Shown: positions 32,691 to 43,830 of the stretch, piece after piece
How positions within the stretch are numbered: position 1 is the first letter of the stretch
How the letters are laid out: each line of letters begins with the position of its first letter
Assembly: GCA_030765065.1 (NCBI GenBank)
Contig: CM060979.1
Location: 17,575,001-17,639,000, forward strand
Length of the DNA stretch: 64,000 nt
Reading direction: 5' to 3'
DNA from: Deroplatys truncata
Lineage: Eukaryota > Arthropoda > Insecta > Mantodea > Mantidae
Notes under the pieces: generated by a model
Told to the model about the DNA's origin: nothing
Database searches by the model: none
The model's input: the letters and a program-made list of their open reading frames with translations, nothing else
Program-made: the position numbers and the translations under genes

Positions 32691-33212
32691 CGAAGTAGCC
32701 TACCCAAAAATTGGTTGCAGACATTGCACTGGAAATACACACTTTGAGACTCCCCGAATAAAAAAAGAAGAAGAAAGAAAAAAACATTTTGGAAAAAAGG
32801 CGTGTCTGTGAACAGCATAAACAAAAACTCGATTAAATACCAAACTTGACATTAAATTCAGTATCTTGCATGTATGCGACATGAAGATTTCCACGCCCCC
32901 CCCCATTCCAAACTATCCCTTACTTGAAAATGGTTCGTTATTTTTTTTTTTCGTCAAAAACAGCAGTTTCGATTTTGATTAAAATGCCATATGTTTAACA
33001 CGTTTGCATGAGAAATAAAATGCATATCTTGAATTTTTGGGAATAACCTGAGAAGTTCTCTTCATTTTGGATGACTTTTGTATAATTCGTGAACTGTATA
33101 CTACGCAAAAAAGTAGATTTCGTTAAAACATGCAGTTTATGCCAAATAAATGTTCTTATAGCGTTAACCACTTCCGATATATTCTTTATTATTGGTTTAA
33201 ATTTTCAAATAT
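32691..33212 (+). repeat. Old family A copy, truncated
   Basis: Runs from GACGAAGTAGCCTACCC through GAACAGCATAAAC and ATTTTGATTAAAATGCC to AAATTTTCAAATA, where Tigger-like DNA begins. Confidence 0.75.
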
Positions 33213-33948
33213 AGTAAAACCACACTTAACCAAACCCTGGAGGAGAAGGGGGTAAAAGAGTAAGGAGAATGAACCAAAAAATACGATATATTTAAATTCG
33301 GGCTGATACGCTACTGCAACAATTGGTAATGCTCTTTTGTCCAACCCTTAATTTCAATACAGGTACTATGCAATTAATACTCACCCCTACCTCGCATTCA
33401 AAGAAATATTGTACTTTTAACAAGTGTTAACTGCTTGCACACGAATTTAATGCTCGTCTCTCCGACTGCTCGTGGTCTTCCGTCTGATGTGGGTGGTGAA
33501 TTGCTATAAAAGAACGCCTACAACACTTTTGTGTTGGCCTATGCTTCAGGAGTGGTTACAGGAGACGAATTAAAACACTGAAGTTGAGTTTAACTGGAAT
33601 TTAATTACACACTTGTTTGCAGCTGGAGTGAATTCTATCCCACAACGATTTGACTGCGTTATCGGGGCCTATATATCAAGCTCTACCTCCTATCCTATAT
33701 TGATCTTCTAAATTTCTAACCGCTTCTTCACACGCTCGGTCATCTGAGTGGCATGTAGTTCACCCCCCAAGGAAATTGTATGTAATCGTCCGCTATATTT
33801 ATGCACCTTGCTAAAAACACTATTTTTCCCATTGTGTCTTAAGGAAATATTGTGATTGGCTGATCACATTAGCGTCGTATGAGAACGTGTGCTGTCGTAT
33901 CTTCCACACTTCTGTCCCATGACAGATTCGGACTTTCCGTTTCTGTTC

Positions 33949-34004
<56 letters not shown>

Positions 34005-34596
34005 AGCGTCTCTGTTGACAATATTCAGGCGATTCCCTTTACTTTGGGCAAGCCTGGAGATATTTTCGTCTGGTCCACGTGGCTTCAGGCACCTGAATTG
34101 CAACGTTGCAAGGCTGGCTAGCTAGCTTCCTTTACATTTACCATATAGTATATTTTACACTTACATAATATTATTTGCATTGGTGCACCAGTATTCCCTC
34201 TAAAATGTCTAGCGTTACTTTAGTGCTGGTGTTTGTCAGTGTGGTTTATTTATGTTTAAAATGTCAGGGAAAGTAAAACATGCTGTAATTAGCATTGAAC
34301 AGGAACTCCAAGCTGTTAACACAGGTGGAAAATATCACAGCGAAGACTATGGCATCGGCGTATTTACAGTATCGGACTGGATAAAAGCGAATCCAAAAGT
34401 TCAGAAGCATTTCTCAAAAATGCCAAAATGCAAAACCATGAAGATATCCCAATACGAGAAACTAAACGAAGCCCTATTTCTCTGGGTTACCCAACCACTT
34501 TCGCTGTTTAAAATCGTTACCATGGATTATCCGAAAACATGCATTATCAGAATTGACTCTGCCGCCTTTAGTTCGGTTGAACGGGGTTCTACGTGC
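33213..34596 (+). mobile_element. Tigger/pogo-like DNA transposon, 5' part
   Basis: It starts TAGTAAAACCACACTTAACC, similar to pogo/Tigger ends, and is followed by a long 5' region and a transposase start. A second relic (38272-40500) shares the end sequence, the 5' region (ATTTAAATTCGGGCTGATACG versus CTCAAATTCGCGCTGTC; ACAAGTGTTA) and the start of the coding region. The copy is cut by LTR-B at 34597. A (TC)n(CA)n microsatellite occupies 33951-34003. Confidence 0.65.
33951..34003. repeat. (TC)n(CA)n microsatellite
   Basis: About 20 TC dinucleotides followed directly by a short CA run, within the Tigger-like 5' region. Confidence 0.95.
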
Positions 34597-34599
34597 TGA
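34252..34599 (+). pseudogene. Tigger/CENP-B-like transposase N terminus, truncated
   Basis: MSGKVKHAVISIEQELQAV begins a CENP-B/pogo-type DNA-binding region. The first helix-turn-helix contains EDYGIGVFTVSDWIK, and the second region begins KTMKISQYEKLNEALFLWV. The spacing and residues match the N-terminal half of Tigger/jerky transposases. The frame drifts after about codon 90 and is cut by LTR-B, so no DDE domain is present. Start choice: MFKM or the second Met (MSGK), the latter being closer to family starts. Confidence 0.75.
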
Positions 34600-35513
34600 G
34601 GCAGTATTTTAACACTTAAATAATTTCAGTCTAATTATATAATATGTAAATTCAATAACAGCCCGCCTTAAAGCAATATGTGTATGTAACAGTCATTGCA
34701 TATGCTTGTATTATTGTATCCATGTGTAATAATGTTATGCGCATATATTACGTAATTTAATAATGTAGGAGCTGTGAGAACAATAGGTTAAAAGTTGCTA
34801 ACAATGAGGTAACAGTGAGTTAACCTTGAGGCAATAATGAATTTGAAAGTTTAAATGCTACTAATCATTATTGGAGCAATAATAATGTAAATTTTGAGAC
34901 ACTTTAAAATAGCCAATCAACAACCAGAAAAAGCTTTAGTTAAATGAAGGTATTCTATTGGAGTAGAATTAGCCAATCAGAGACTTGAAATACAGAAATT
35001 TACAAGTTTAGGCGGTGGAAATCAGTTCAGTTGCCTGCAGACAGTGTTTGTAACCGGATACGAGATGCGTCCTGGAGAGATTTAATACGTATTCGTGTGA
35101 GACGAAAAATAGTTTTACGAGTTAAAAAGTGCAAGTAATTAATAAAAAGAATCTCACAGTTGTCTATATCAGTGAAGTGTTATTAAAATCGTGTCAAGCA
35201 TTAATAAAAGGAGTGAAGTAAAATTATAATGTGTAAGCCTACATTCTTGTCGCATCACGCCCTGCAAGGAGAAACGTGTCTCTAGCAATAATACTGACGC
35301 AGCCGAGGCAAACATAAATATTTAATACTTAAAGAAACAGTCAAATTGCAAAGTTAATATTTTTTAAACTTGGATCAAAGGCCTCCTGAAAGTACATTTG
35401 GGGCGAAGGCTACCGGACACCGGGTACCATACGTGCGGTTGCTCCCCTACAGTTGAAATAAAATACAACTCCTACAACAATAAAATAACTCCTACAAAAA
35501 TATAACATCTTCA
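34597..35513 (+). mobile_element. LTR-B copy 3
   Basis: TGAGGCAGTATTTTAACAC at the start and ACATCTTCA at the end. Same internal order as copy 1: CAATAACAGCCCGCC, GTAGGAGCTGTGAGAA, two CCAAT motifs, CTATATCAGTGAAG, then ACTGACGCAGCCGAGGC. It is followed by a primer-binding site. Confidence 0.85.
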
Positions 35514-35535
35514 AATTGGCGTCCATACGTGGGGC
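35514..35535 (+). other. Primer-binding site of LTR-B copy 3
   Basis: TGGCGTCCATACGTGGGGC, diverged from TGGCGCCCAACGTGGGGC of copy 4. Confidence 0.6.
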
Positions 35536-35539
35536 AAAA

Positions 35540-36405
35540 ATAAACATCATCTTCAGTGCTTATACTTTCTATAAGTGGTAAGTTGCACTTTTTCATATTT
35601 TTCGGTCAAATTTCACAGATGCCTTACCTGGTGGTTAGTTTTTGTGTAGAACTCGTGTGAACTCGGGGCACATTTTGAGTTGAAGTGAAATGTCCCCAAG
35701 AGCTGGGAACGCTGTGGACTGTACTTGTTTATGCTGAGCAGGGAAGCCGGAGACGACGAGCAGCGCTTGTGAAATGTAAGCAAATAATATTACAATTGCA
35801 ACCGGTGTTCTGCGGCGTGGATAAACAGGAGCGTATGCGTGCTGCGTGCGAGTGCACTTGATCGGCCGCATCATGCGCTGTGGTGAAGCCACGTTCGGTC
35901 CTGCCCACGTTTCAGCAAACAAATTACAAAAGAAATGCGCGACCATAACTCTGCAGAACATCTGCCCTATTTGAAATTCACTGTCACACCCATATTTTTA
36001 TATTCTGTTGACATTAACACGCAATTGCTTTTCTGGCTTTGAAACACGACAAAAACTGGCCTGTCTCAGTTTGTGATGTGATGTTTACTTTCTAGTAACA
36101 TTTTAATTTTACTGCCAGTATGTCGCTCAGAGTTCATTTTCCTAAAGTAGTTCAAGTTCTCCTCTTTTAGAATCAGTAAACGAAACTTGCTCGTTTTTGC
36201 TCTTTTACTCGAAAATAAATTTCTTCCGATGCACAAGAGGCGAGACACAACCATATAAAGGAGTAGCAAGAGCTTCATTCTCGAGAATGCTTAAGGACAC
36301 TATAAGACGGGGCTGGCCAAGCTATTTTGAGCTTGGGAAAGTTTTTTAAGGTCCATCTAAATAAATTTGCATTAATAACTATTTTTAATCTGAACAAAAG
36401 TATTA
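35540..36405. other. No gene recognised
   Basis: A 108-codon minus frame (35961-35635) has no recognised family. It may include a little internal retroelement sequence next to the LTR. Confidence 0.4.
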
Positions 36406-36407
36406 TA

Positions 36408-36912
36408 CGAGAACTGTCCCAGAAGTACCGGATCTAACAAAGAAAACACAAAAAAGTTTGGAAAAAAACATCTTTATTTCTCTACATAGTCTCCTTTCAG
36501 CCCGATACACTTTTCCCAGCGATGTTCAATAGCTTCGATACCCTGTTTATAGTGAGAACCGTCGAGTTCTGCAAAATAGCCATCAATTGCAAACTCCACC
36601 TCTTCATTGTTGGCAAATCTTTTACCACCAAGCCATTTCTTCAACTTTGGAAACAGAAAATAATCAAAGGGTGTTAAGTCTGGCGAATAATGTGCATGGG
36701 AAGCAATTCGAGCTTTAACTCATTGATTTTGGTCATGGCGATAATGGATATGTGAACTGGTGCATTGTCTTGATGAAACAGAACTTTCTTTTTCACTAAA
36801 TGCGGCCGTTTTTGCTTGATTTCGTCATTCAAAGGCTGCAATAAGTTTGCATAATACTCGCCATTGATTTTTTTTTTTTCCTTTTTGAAGATAATCAATT
36901 AAAATTATCCCC
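36408..36912 (-). mobile_element. Mariner element, 3' half only
   Basis: It has a TA-flanked inverted-repeat end CGAGAACTGTCCCAGAAGTA (TA at 36406-36407). It then carries the 3' half of a transposase gene on the minus strand, including NGEYYANLLQPLNDEI and LFHQDNAPVHIS (second catalytic Asp, intact Gln). Frameshifts follow near the third block. Same family as 55838-57074. It breaks off at AATTATCCC, where LINE sequence begins. Confidence 0.8.
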
Positions 36913-37680
36913 CATACTCTTATTTTTCTTTTCTTCTTAACATTTTAATTGCTACTATTTTCCCATCCATTTTTTCCCATTTATCCTCCCATACTTCTCT
37001 TCTCCATTCTGCTAATTCTTTGCATTCTGTCATATAATGCTCTGTGCTTTCACTACCTCCGCAAAATTCACAACTTCCATTTCTTCCACCCCTTAGCCCT
37101 CTCAGATACATTGATCCTGTTCTCATTCATGCAAACGCTTCTTTTTCCGCTCTATTACAATAATCTACATATCCTTCTCGCCCCCATTTCCATTTTACTA
37201 ATCTATAAAACCCTAGTGACTTTTTATTCTCTAAATTTCCCCAAATCTCTTGTCTTTCTATGTCCTCCACTCTGTTTCTTACTGTTATCCAGAAGCGGTT
37301 GCTATTTCTTTCTCCTGCTCTCCAAATATCTCCTATTCCTATCTTCTCCATAATTTTTTCTACCCCTGTCCACCAGCTATTTTTATTTTTATTACTCCTT
37401 TGTTGTTCCATGAAAATTTTTGATATTTCCCCTTCATATTTTCTCATGCATCTAAACCAAAATTTCAATATACTTTCCAGTATCACTCCCTTTCCTCTTG
37501 TTCTTCCTAGTTCCACTAATGCTACTTCCCCTGGTGCTGATCTTGGTAACCCCAATAGCTCTTTACAAAACATTCTATAGCTCTGATCTATTTTTTTGTT
37601 TAATTCCGACCCCCCCCCAAAATTTCTACTGCATAACATTATTGCTTCTATCAATGTTTCATACATAAGAACGATACACT
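36913..37680 (-). pseudogene. LINE ORF2 C terminus with zinc-finger motif, one in-frame stop
   Basis: The minus frame 37666-37130 (starting YETLIEAIMLCSRN) has LLGLPRSAPGEVALVELG, typical of the segment after the reverse transcriptase domain of non-LTR ORF2 proteins. After an in-frame TGA at 37127-37129 the same frame continues with RTGSMYLRGLRGG and CEFCGGSESTEHYMTEC (CX2CX7HX4C), the usual C-terminal finger of such proteins. It ends at 36920. The element is 5' truncated, and its 3' end abuts the mariner fragment. No RNase H follows, unlike the LINE at 21.6 kb. Confidence 0.8.
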
Positions 37681-37699
37681 AGGATAAAGCGAGTCACAT

Positions 37700-37940
37700 T
37701 TTTAAAAAGCGGATCGCTATGCCATGGCTTTGAAATTCATTGCTCCTTGCAATTACATGTCTGAAAGTTACTAAACTTAATTACCAAGTTTGGTATTTAT
37801 TCGACATTTTCATTTCTCTAAAAATACTCTTTTTGGATTCGGGGCCTCAAGACGTATATTTCCAGTGAAATCTAGAAGTGGAATTTTTTGTTGGGATGCA
37901 ATAATTCTCTAACTGTAGGTAAACAGTAAAGAAAGTAATG
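37700..37940 (-). repeat. Family A scrap, older
   Basis: TTACCAAGTTTGGTATTTATTCGAC and TTTTTGGATTCGGGGCCTCAA blocks followed by a degraded hairpin end (AACAGTAAAGAAAGTAATG). Confidence 0.7.
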
Positions 37941-38271
37941 TCACTTGGTCTTCATGGAGAGATTAAAACTCGAAGCTGTTTCACCCAACCTGGCGGTTTC
38001 TTGCATCTGCCCATTAAGTTTATCTCGCGGTAACAACTGCCTTACAACATGATAATCTTGTCACCAACAGTTTGTTTCCTTTAGAGATAGCAGATAGTCT
38101 TAATTTATGTTTCAGGCCGTTATGTTCATGAATAATAAACGGTGTATGTGAATAAAACACGCAACGCATTGTTACTCGGCATGCTACAGTTTCCCTCCTC
38201 AGGGGACTGTTCATTGCAGATAACAATAGACCTTTTGCTCACAGTATGTCTTGTATTTCTTTGTACAACTA
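37941..38271. other. No feature recognised
   Basis: No gene or repeat recognised before the second Tigger-like relic. Confidence 0.4.
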
Positions 38272-38289
38272 TAGTAAAACCTCGTTTAA

Positions 38290-39786
38290 AGGGACACTCT
38301 GGTATCAAATGGACCTTCTTCCCAAACCAACCAATTTTAATGAAATGTTTAGATTAAATGGCACTGTCATGATATATTGTTTCTATGTTTCATTATTGGA
38401 TAGCAATAAAAGGTACACTTTTTTCAATTTAGAATTAAAATAAGAGGTCTAAATTTGGCATACTAGTTGTTCTATTCTTACGTAATAAAGTTATGCATTT
38501 GTTTTCCAAAATATTAATACTGATTAGAAATAAGAATATGTTTTACTTTCTCTACTACGTATAGTAAGTAGGGGAAGTATTGTATTCCACCCAAAAATTC
38601 GATACCGAGATTTCACCGGAAATACATGTTTTGAGACACCCTGAATCAAAAAAACATTTTTGGAAACATGTCCGTGTGTGTATCTGTGTGTCTGTCTGTG
38701 TGTCTGTGAACAACATAACTCAGAAACGAACAGTCGGATAAACACCAAACTTGGTATTTAGGTTCAGTATCTTCCAGAGATGCGACACGAAGGTTTTCAA
38801 GATAATCCCCCCGCCCCAGATTACCCTTTACATGGAAGATTTTTCGAAAATTTTAATCTTCTCAAAAATGGTTCTAACGATTTTGATTAAAATATCATAT
38901 GTTTAAGATATTTTCATGACAAATAAAATGTATATCTTGAATTTTCTGGGAATGTCTCCAAAAGTATTCTTTATTGTGAACGACTTTTGCATAACTGGTA
39001 AACCATAAGAGATACACAAAATGTTACTGCACAAAAAATGTAGATCGCGGTAAAATACACAATTTATGTCATATACATTTTTTTTGTTGAGTGAACCATT
39101 TTCGAGATATTGCTTATTATTTTCTTAAATTTTCCAATACTTATACTTCTTCTCAAATGGGAATTCGTTATTCATTTTTTTGTCTTGGATATGCAAAGAG
39201 TATTAATCTGTGGGAAAGGGAATGGTGCTGCACCTAGCAACCAGCTATTAAGAGATATGTATGTGCTTAAAGGCTACTGTATTTCTATATTGCCCTTGTA
39301 AATATATATATTCCCCTTACATCTACAAGAAACTTAGCAATAAGATAAGAGGATGCAAATGTTTATCTCGATTAACATGAAGTAGATGGAGAATAAACGT
39401 TTGTAAAAATAGTTTGTACAAGAGTAGAGAAAGTCATGTGAGTGTAACACATAAGAATTTTTGTATTTAAAACAATACAAAAAGAATATTACTAATATTA
39501 CAAAGAAAAAAGACTATATAAAGTCCTGAAAATTTCAGCCTGATTCATCAATATTTACTACAAAATATACACCCCAAAGAACAACAATTTTTATATGGAG
39601 AAAAAGCTATTTAAAATTTGGGAACATAGTTGGACGTATTGCTCTTCATTTACTAATTTGGATTACCGCAATTTCCAGACGGATTTCAAACTGGGTGTAT
39701 TCTAGACATGCTGAAGAAAACGTTTCATTTAAAAAGTTTTCCTGAAAAAAGAAAATTGTTTGCCATTTTGGTACCAGAGTATCCCT
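38290..39786. mobile_element. TTAA-target DNA transposon (piggyBac-like MITE)
   Basis: The ends are AGGGACACTCTGGTA and (reverse) AGGGATACTCTGGTA, flanked on both sides by TTAA (38286-38289, 39787-39790). TTAA duplication is diagnostic of piggyBac-type integration, although the terminal bases differ from the classic CCC start. No transposase. Without the family A copy inside, it is about 580 bp. Confidence 0.8.
38541..39459 (+). repeat. Family A copy inside the TTAA element
   Basis: Full-length, from TTTTACTTTCTCTACTACG to GTGTAACACATAAGAATTTTT. ATAAGAAT also lies just left of the copy (about 38530-38537), which could mimic an 8-bp duplication. Other copies end in CATCAGATTTTT at this point, so it is probably chance. 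Confidence 0.9.
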
Positions 39787-40654
39787 TTAACAGAAACGGT
39801 GCATAAAAAAGAAGTAAAAACAAACGAAAAATACGAGACCTCAAATTCGCGCTGTCAAGTTGCTGTATAGCATTGAAGCTGTTATTGAGATAACTATTTA
39901 GCTTTAAGTAAATAATATTTATTTATAAAATTGAAATAAATATATTTATTTTTACAACGAAAATGTTACATGTTCTTTTGCCCTAAATTACAGCAAAGGT
40001 ACTTCGTATTGTATGCCGTTAATCCTCATCCCCTACCACACATCCCAAGACATACTGCATCCTTTTTACAAGTGTTATGGGCTCGCCAGGGATATTCGCA
40101 TATGACCTTCAGGGCTAGCGCAGTCAGCCAGCCCTCTGATGTTTCAATACCTCCCGTGCAAGTAGCACGTGGTTCCTTTGGTCCAGTTGTGGTCCAGTTC
40201 CTTCCACCGTATACAACTTCCGTCTCAACTTGCACCATTCTTCGAGCTGCAGCCCCGTATGTGCCTTACATCTATACGGTAAACGACTCGCATCGTAGCT
40301 TTCCATTAAAATTTTTACATGCCAAAATCTGTGGCGCGACCTATAACTGCTTCACACGCACTCAATGTTGTTTTACTGTTGGTGTTGGTCAGTGTGGTTT
40401 GTTATGTTTAACATATCAGCGAAAAGTTTGTTTTAATAAACATTGAACAGAAACTCGACAGAGTGACAGCGGATGAGGGATTCCAAGCATTAAAGGTAAG
40501 AAAGACCACAAATGCGTATTAAGATCTCAACAGGAAATATTGAATTACGGCACTGTCATTGACACGAAACTTTTTGTTTTTAGATTGCCTTGTGTTTTGT
40601 GGCACAAAGGAAGTGAATCAACACTAACAGGTAATGCTTATCAAACTGTGGCGT

Positions 40655-40940
40655 GATACTGCGGCTCGCAAGCATTGATGATTATTATGTGTCAACACTG
40701 TTCACGGTGCTGTACGAGGCTGTTCGGAAGAAAAAAGCTGGAACGTTGTCCAAACATGTCATTCTTCTCCATGACAATACCAGGGCACATATATCCCCAT
40801 TTGACTCAACATTTGCCAACATGCACTGGGAAGTTTTATCACAGTCATTATAGTCCAGATTTAACCCCCGGTGATTACCACTTGTTTGGGCTTGTTGGAA
40901 GAGTATTTCGGTGGGATGCACTTCCAGACAGATGAATCAA
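40655..40940 (+). pseudogene. Mariner transposase C-terminal remnant
   Basis: One frame reads YYVSTLFTVLYEAVRKKK...LSKHVILLHDNTRAH (second catalytic Asp block). After a frameshift, YSPDLTPGDYHLFG (third Asp block) appears at about 40850-40895. Typical D34D spacing. Upstream and downstream parts are not recognisable, and no TIRs were found. Confidence 0.75.
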
Positions 40941-43374
40941 GAAGTTCATCTTTTCTCCGTAATTAATGAACACTAGCCTACTTCTTTCTACACCAAAGAC
41001 ATCAGGGAAATTCCAAAACAATGGCACGATGTCTTACATATTCAGGGGTGAAGCAACATACAGTACTAGCCACGCACAAACTAAATACCTTAACTCACTA
41101 ATGAAACAAGATATCTAATTCACAGCTTCTCAGCATCAACGCATTAATAATTTCTTTCTTTAATATATTTTGTTCTAAGTTTTACGTGTTATGTATTTTC
41201 TTTGCTAATATTGCACGTATAATAATTAAGAGGATGTTAAAACGCATATATTTATAATGTACACATGATAGAGAACAAATATATAACGTTATAAGATATA
41301 AAATATAATATGAGGGGGAAAGGTCATTGTTAGCTATATAACCAGTAATATAAAATTACGAGAAATTTAGTAGTATCTACGTAAGCATGTAACGAACCTT
41401 GGATTCATAATTACGACGATGGAAGTTATTGGATAGTAGCACCAATCATGTACATTGATGCATGTCTATAATTCAAATACGTACGTTAAGAAGAACGGTT
41501 GAAGGGAACGCTAACAGAAGCTTGTCAGTGTTCGAGCAGGAAGCCCGTATAAGCTCATCTCTAAATAGACGCTAAAGCTACGTATTTAAAGTATACCAGT
41601 TATACATATTTTAGCATGACAAATATAATAGTGAATTGTGAATATGTACATGTGATTTATTTAAAATGCAAGTGAAATAATTAACAGAATACGTGTGTGC
41701 AAATAATTTTAACATTCTCCATACCCAATCCTGACAAGACACAAGTGCTCTCCGATATCAATACAGCAGCCGTGGCATAATTATAAAATAATAATTACAA
41801 CATACTAACACACACACACACACACACACACAAGCACACGTCGTAATACATCACAAGAGTACGCGCATCAAGATGACCTACAGGTACGTAATACGGCATC
41901 CATCATCATCAACGTAGTGGGGTCCTATAAAGGAGAAACCGCTACAGGAGAATACTTGAAAAACTGTACCTTAGTTTGGTGCAACTATGTATGCATATTT
42001 CCTTTCTAAACGTTGAAGTCTATCAATCTTGAACAATCTAACGATCTAAGTGAAAATGAGATGATAAATGATTTAAATTTTGTTGAAAGAAGTTATCTCT
42101 TTGCCTTCGTACTCCTATTCTTCAGGCATGTCTTTTGTCAGTGATGGTAAGCTCAAACATACCAATTCCAGTGCGGAATTCAATGTTGCCGTTGGGTTAA
42201 TGTCCGAGCTGTATTCTCTCCCAAATATTGCAGTCAATAAATACAATGACAGGATAACGAACAAAGCTCAGTAATGGATATCAGAACTGACTCATCCATA
42301 TTCAGTATACACGCAATGTCATGCTTCCCTCACTGCCATCTAATATTAGTCCAAAGTCACCAAATACGGAATTAAAGTAACCAGAAAGTCCCTAAATCAA
42401 TTAAAAACTCACTTGTATGTGAAAGGAAAGAATTGCTAATGCAAAAACCGAGTTTTTAAAGTGGGTTTTAAGAACGTCTCCTCTCACCACTAACGGGTGA
42501 GGGGAGAAGACTGCTGGGCTGATCCCCAATGCTTGTTCTGAAGTCCTCCAATGGTGACTCCTACTTATTCGCCTGTCTCCGACGGTATGCTGGTATACTA
42601 ATCGCTACTGACCTGGCTATTTCTTTTGGAGTGCTCAGCGGTGAGGATGGACTCTGCTTGTGGCATAGAGATGCCGTCAAGTGGGAATTAGATCTCAGGC
42701 GTTCAGCTTCTGAAGAAGGTAAATGATATAAACTTGGAAAGCCACTATCACTGAATTTATTATCTTTCAATATTACCACGAATGTCTGGTGTTCCTGGCG
42801 CTATATTTAAATCTCGGACTCTCACGTATAGGACTATCGGATCCCTTTCCTTATTCGAATTTGACGGCAAATAACTACGACTCACTCACGCGACGCTTGT
42901 TCTTTGAATGTTACCTTCGTAAACTTCGCGGGAATATTCTCGTTCATATCTCGCCGGCGATATATTTCGGGGTCCTTTATACCTATACATTGCAACCTTC
43001 ACCGTTAACTTTGTTCGGCTACTTTTAATGCGATTAGCACTTAACTTCAGCGAAACCATAACACTTAACATAAACATTGTTTTGGCGGCAATTCTGACAT
43101 CGTGGTGCGTGGATTTCACTTCAGTGACATTTCGAGTGTGGGTGCCTGAATCCAAATCCACACTGGTTTTATACAGAGCGGTCCTTCGGCGCTCTGGCCG
43201 GGAATTGCTCGGCAGTCTTGTGCGACACGTCTGAATGAACTCAGGCCACGGGCTCTTCCACTTATCGGACATGTGGCAGCGGGCTTCAGTCAGCTGTTAT
43301 TGCTTCTTGTGTATAGACGCGAGACGCGTGTGTATTTGTGTGCGATTGAATTATCGGATTATTACAACCCAGAA
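40941..43374. other. No gene recognised; CA microsatellite
   Basis: AT-rich to about 42500, with a (CA)n run at 41807-41833. 42500-43340 is less AT-rich and holds frames of 65-128 codons on both strands. None has a motif and none outruns its competing frames. Confidence 0.45.
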
Positions 43375-43830
43375 ATGGTACTCAAGTTTTCGCTTGAACA
43401 AAGACTTTTTATGTATGACACGTATGTGAAAACCGACAGACAGGTGTGTGGGCAATTTCACGATAAATTTTCTGGTGTTCCAGGTCCGAGTAGAGAAACA
43501 GATATCTAGTGAATAAAGTGAAGAGAAGGGGATCATTTAATGTTGCAAGTTGTAAAAAGAAACGAAGGGTTCTAACGCAAAAAAAAAACTAAAGGGTTAT
43601 GCCCGGCTCAATCGCCGGATCTTACTGTGTGTGACTTTTATCTGCAGGGAACTCTCAAGAATAGAGTCTATAGGAATAATCCTCGCACCATAGACGATCT
43701 TAAAAACAATATAAGAACAGAAATTAGGAAAATTACGCAACAAGAACTTATACGTGTGAATGGTAATTTCATTAGAAGGTGCCAAGAATGTTTATCTGCC
43801 GAAGGACACCACGTTCAACACCGACTGTAA
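43375..43830 (+). pseudogene. DUF4817-type DDE transposase, internally deleted
   Basis: The N-terminal part (MVLKFSLEQRLFMYDTYV, then FHDKFSGVPGPSRET) matches the helix-turn-helix start of a widespread insect transposase type. It stops at 43509. The C-terminal part follows in the same frame: SPDLTVCDFYLQGTLKNRVY, then RRCQECLSAEGHH at the end (43597-43830). The whole catalytic middle is missing, apparently a deletion of several hundred bases. Confidence 0.75.

Larger units (their letters stand above)
38272..40500 (+). mobile_element. Tigger-like relic 2, interrupted
   Basis: The left end TATAGTAAAACCTCGTTTAA is followed 14 bases later by an inserted TTAA-target element. Tigger sequence resumes at 39791. 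The transposase start is recognisable only at about 40378-40490 (GGTCAGTGTGGTTTGTTATG, then ATTGAACAGAAACTCGACAG, parallel to 34230-34320) with stops. Confidence 0.6.

Noticed and set aside
33951..34003. Regulatory GAGA element
   Set aside because: A long uninterrupted TC/GA microsatellite inside a dead transposon is better explained as slippage.
35635..35961. 108-codon minus frame next to LTR-B copy 3
   Set aside because: No retroelement or host motif seen. Retained only as an unexplained open frame.
38530..39467. 8-bp target duplication ATAAGAAT around a family A copy
   Set aside because: The right-hand ATAAGAAT coincides with the normal family end (CATCAGATTTTT) with two changes, and other copies show no such duplication.
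42886..43272. 128-codon minus frame
   Set aside because: Basic, low-complexity composition. Overlapping plus frames are of similar quality, and no family is recognised.
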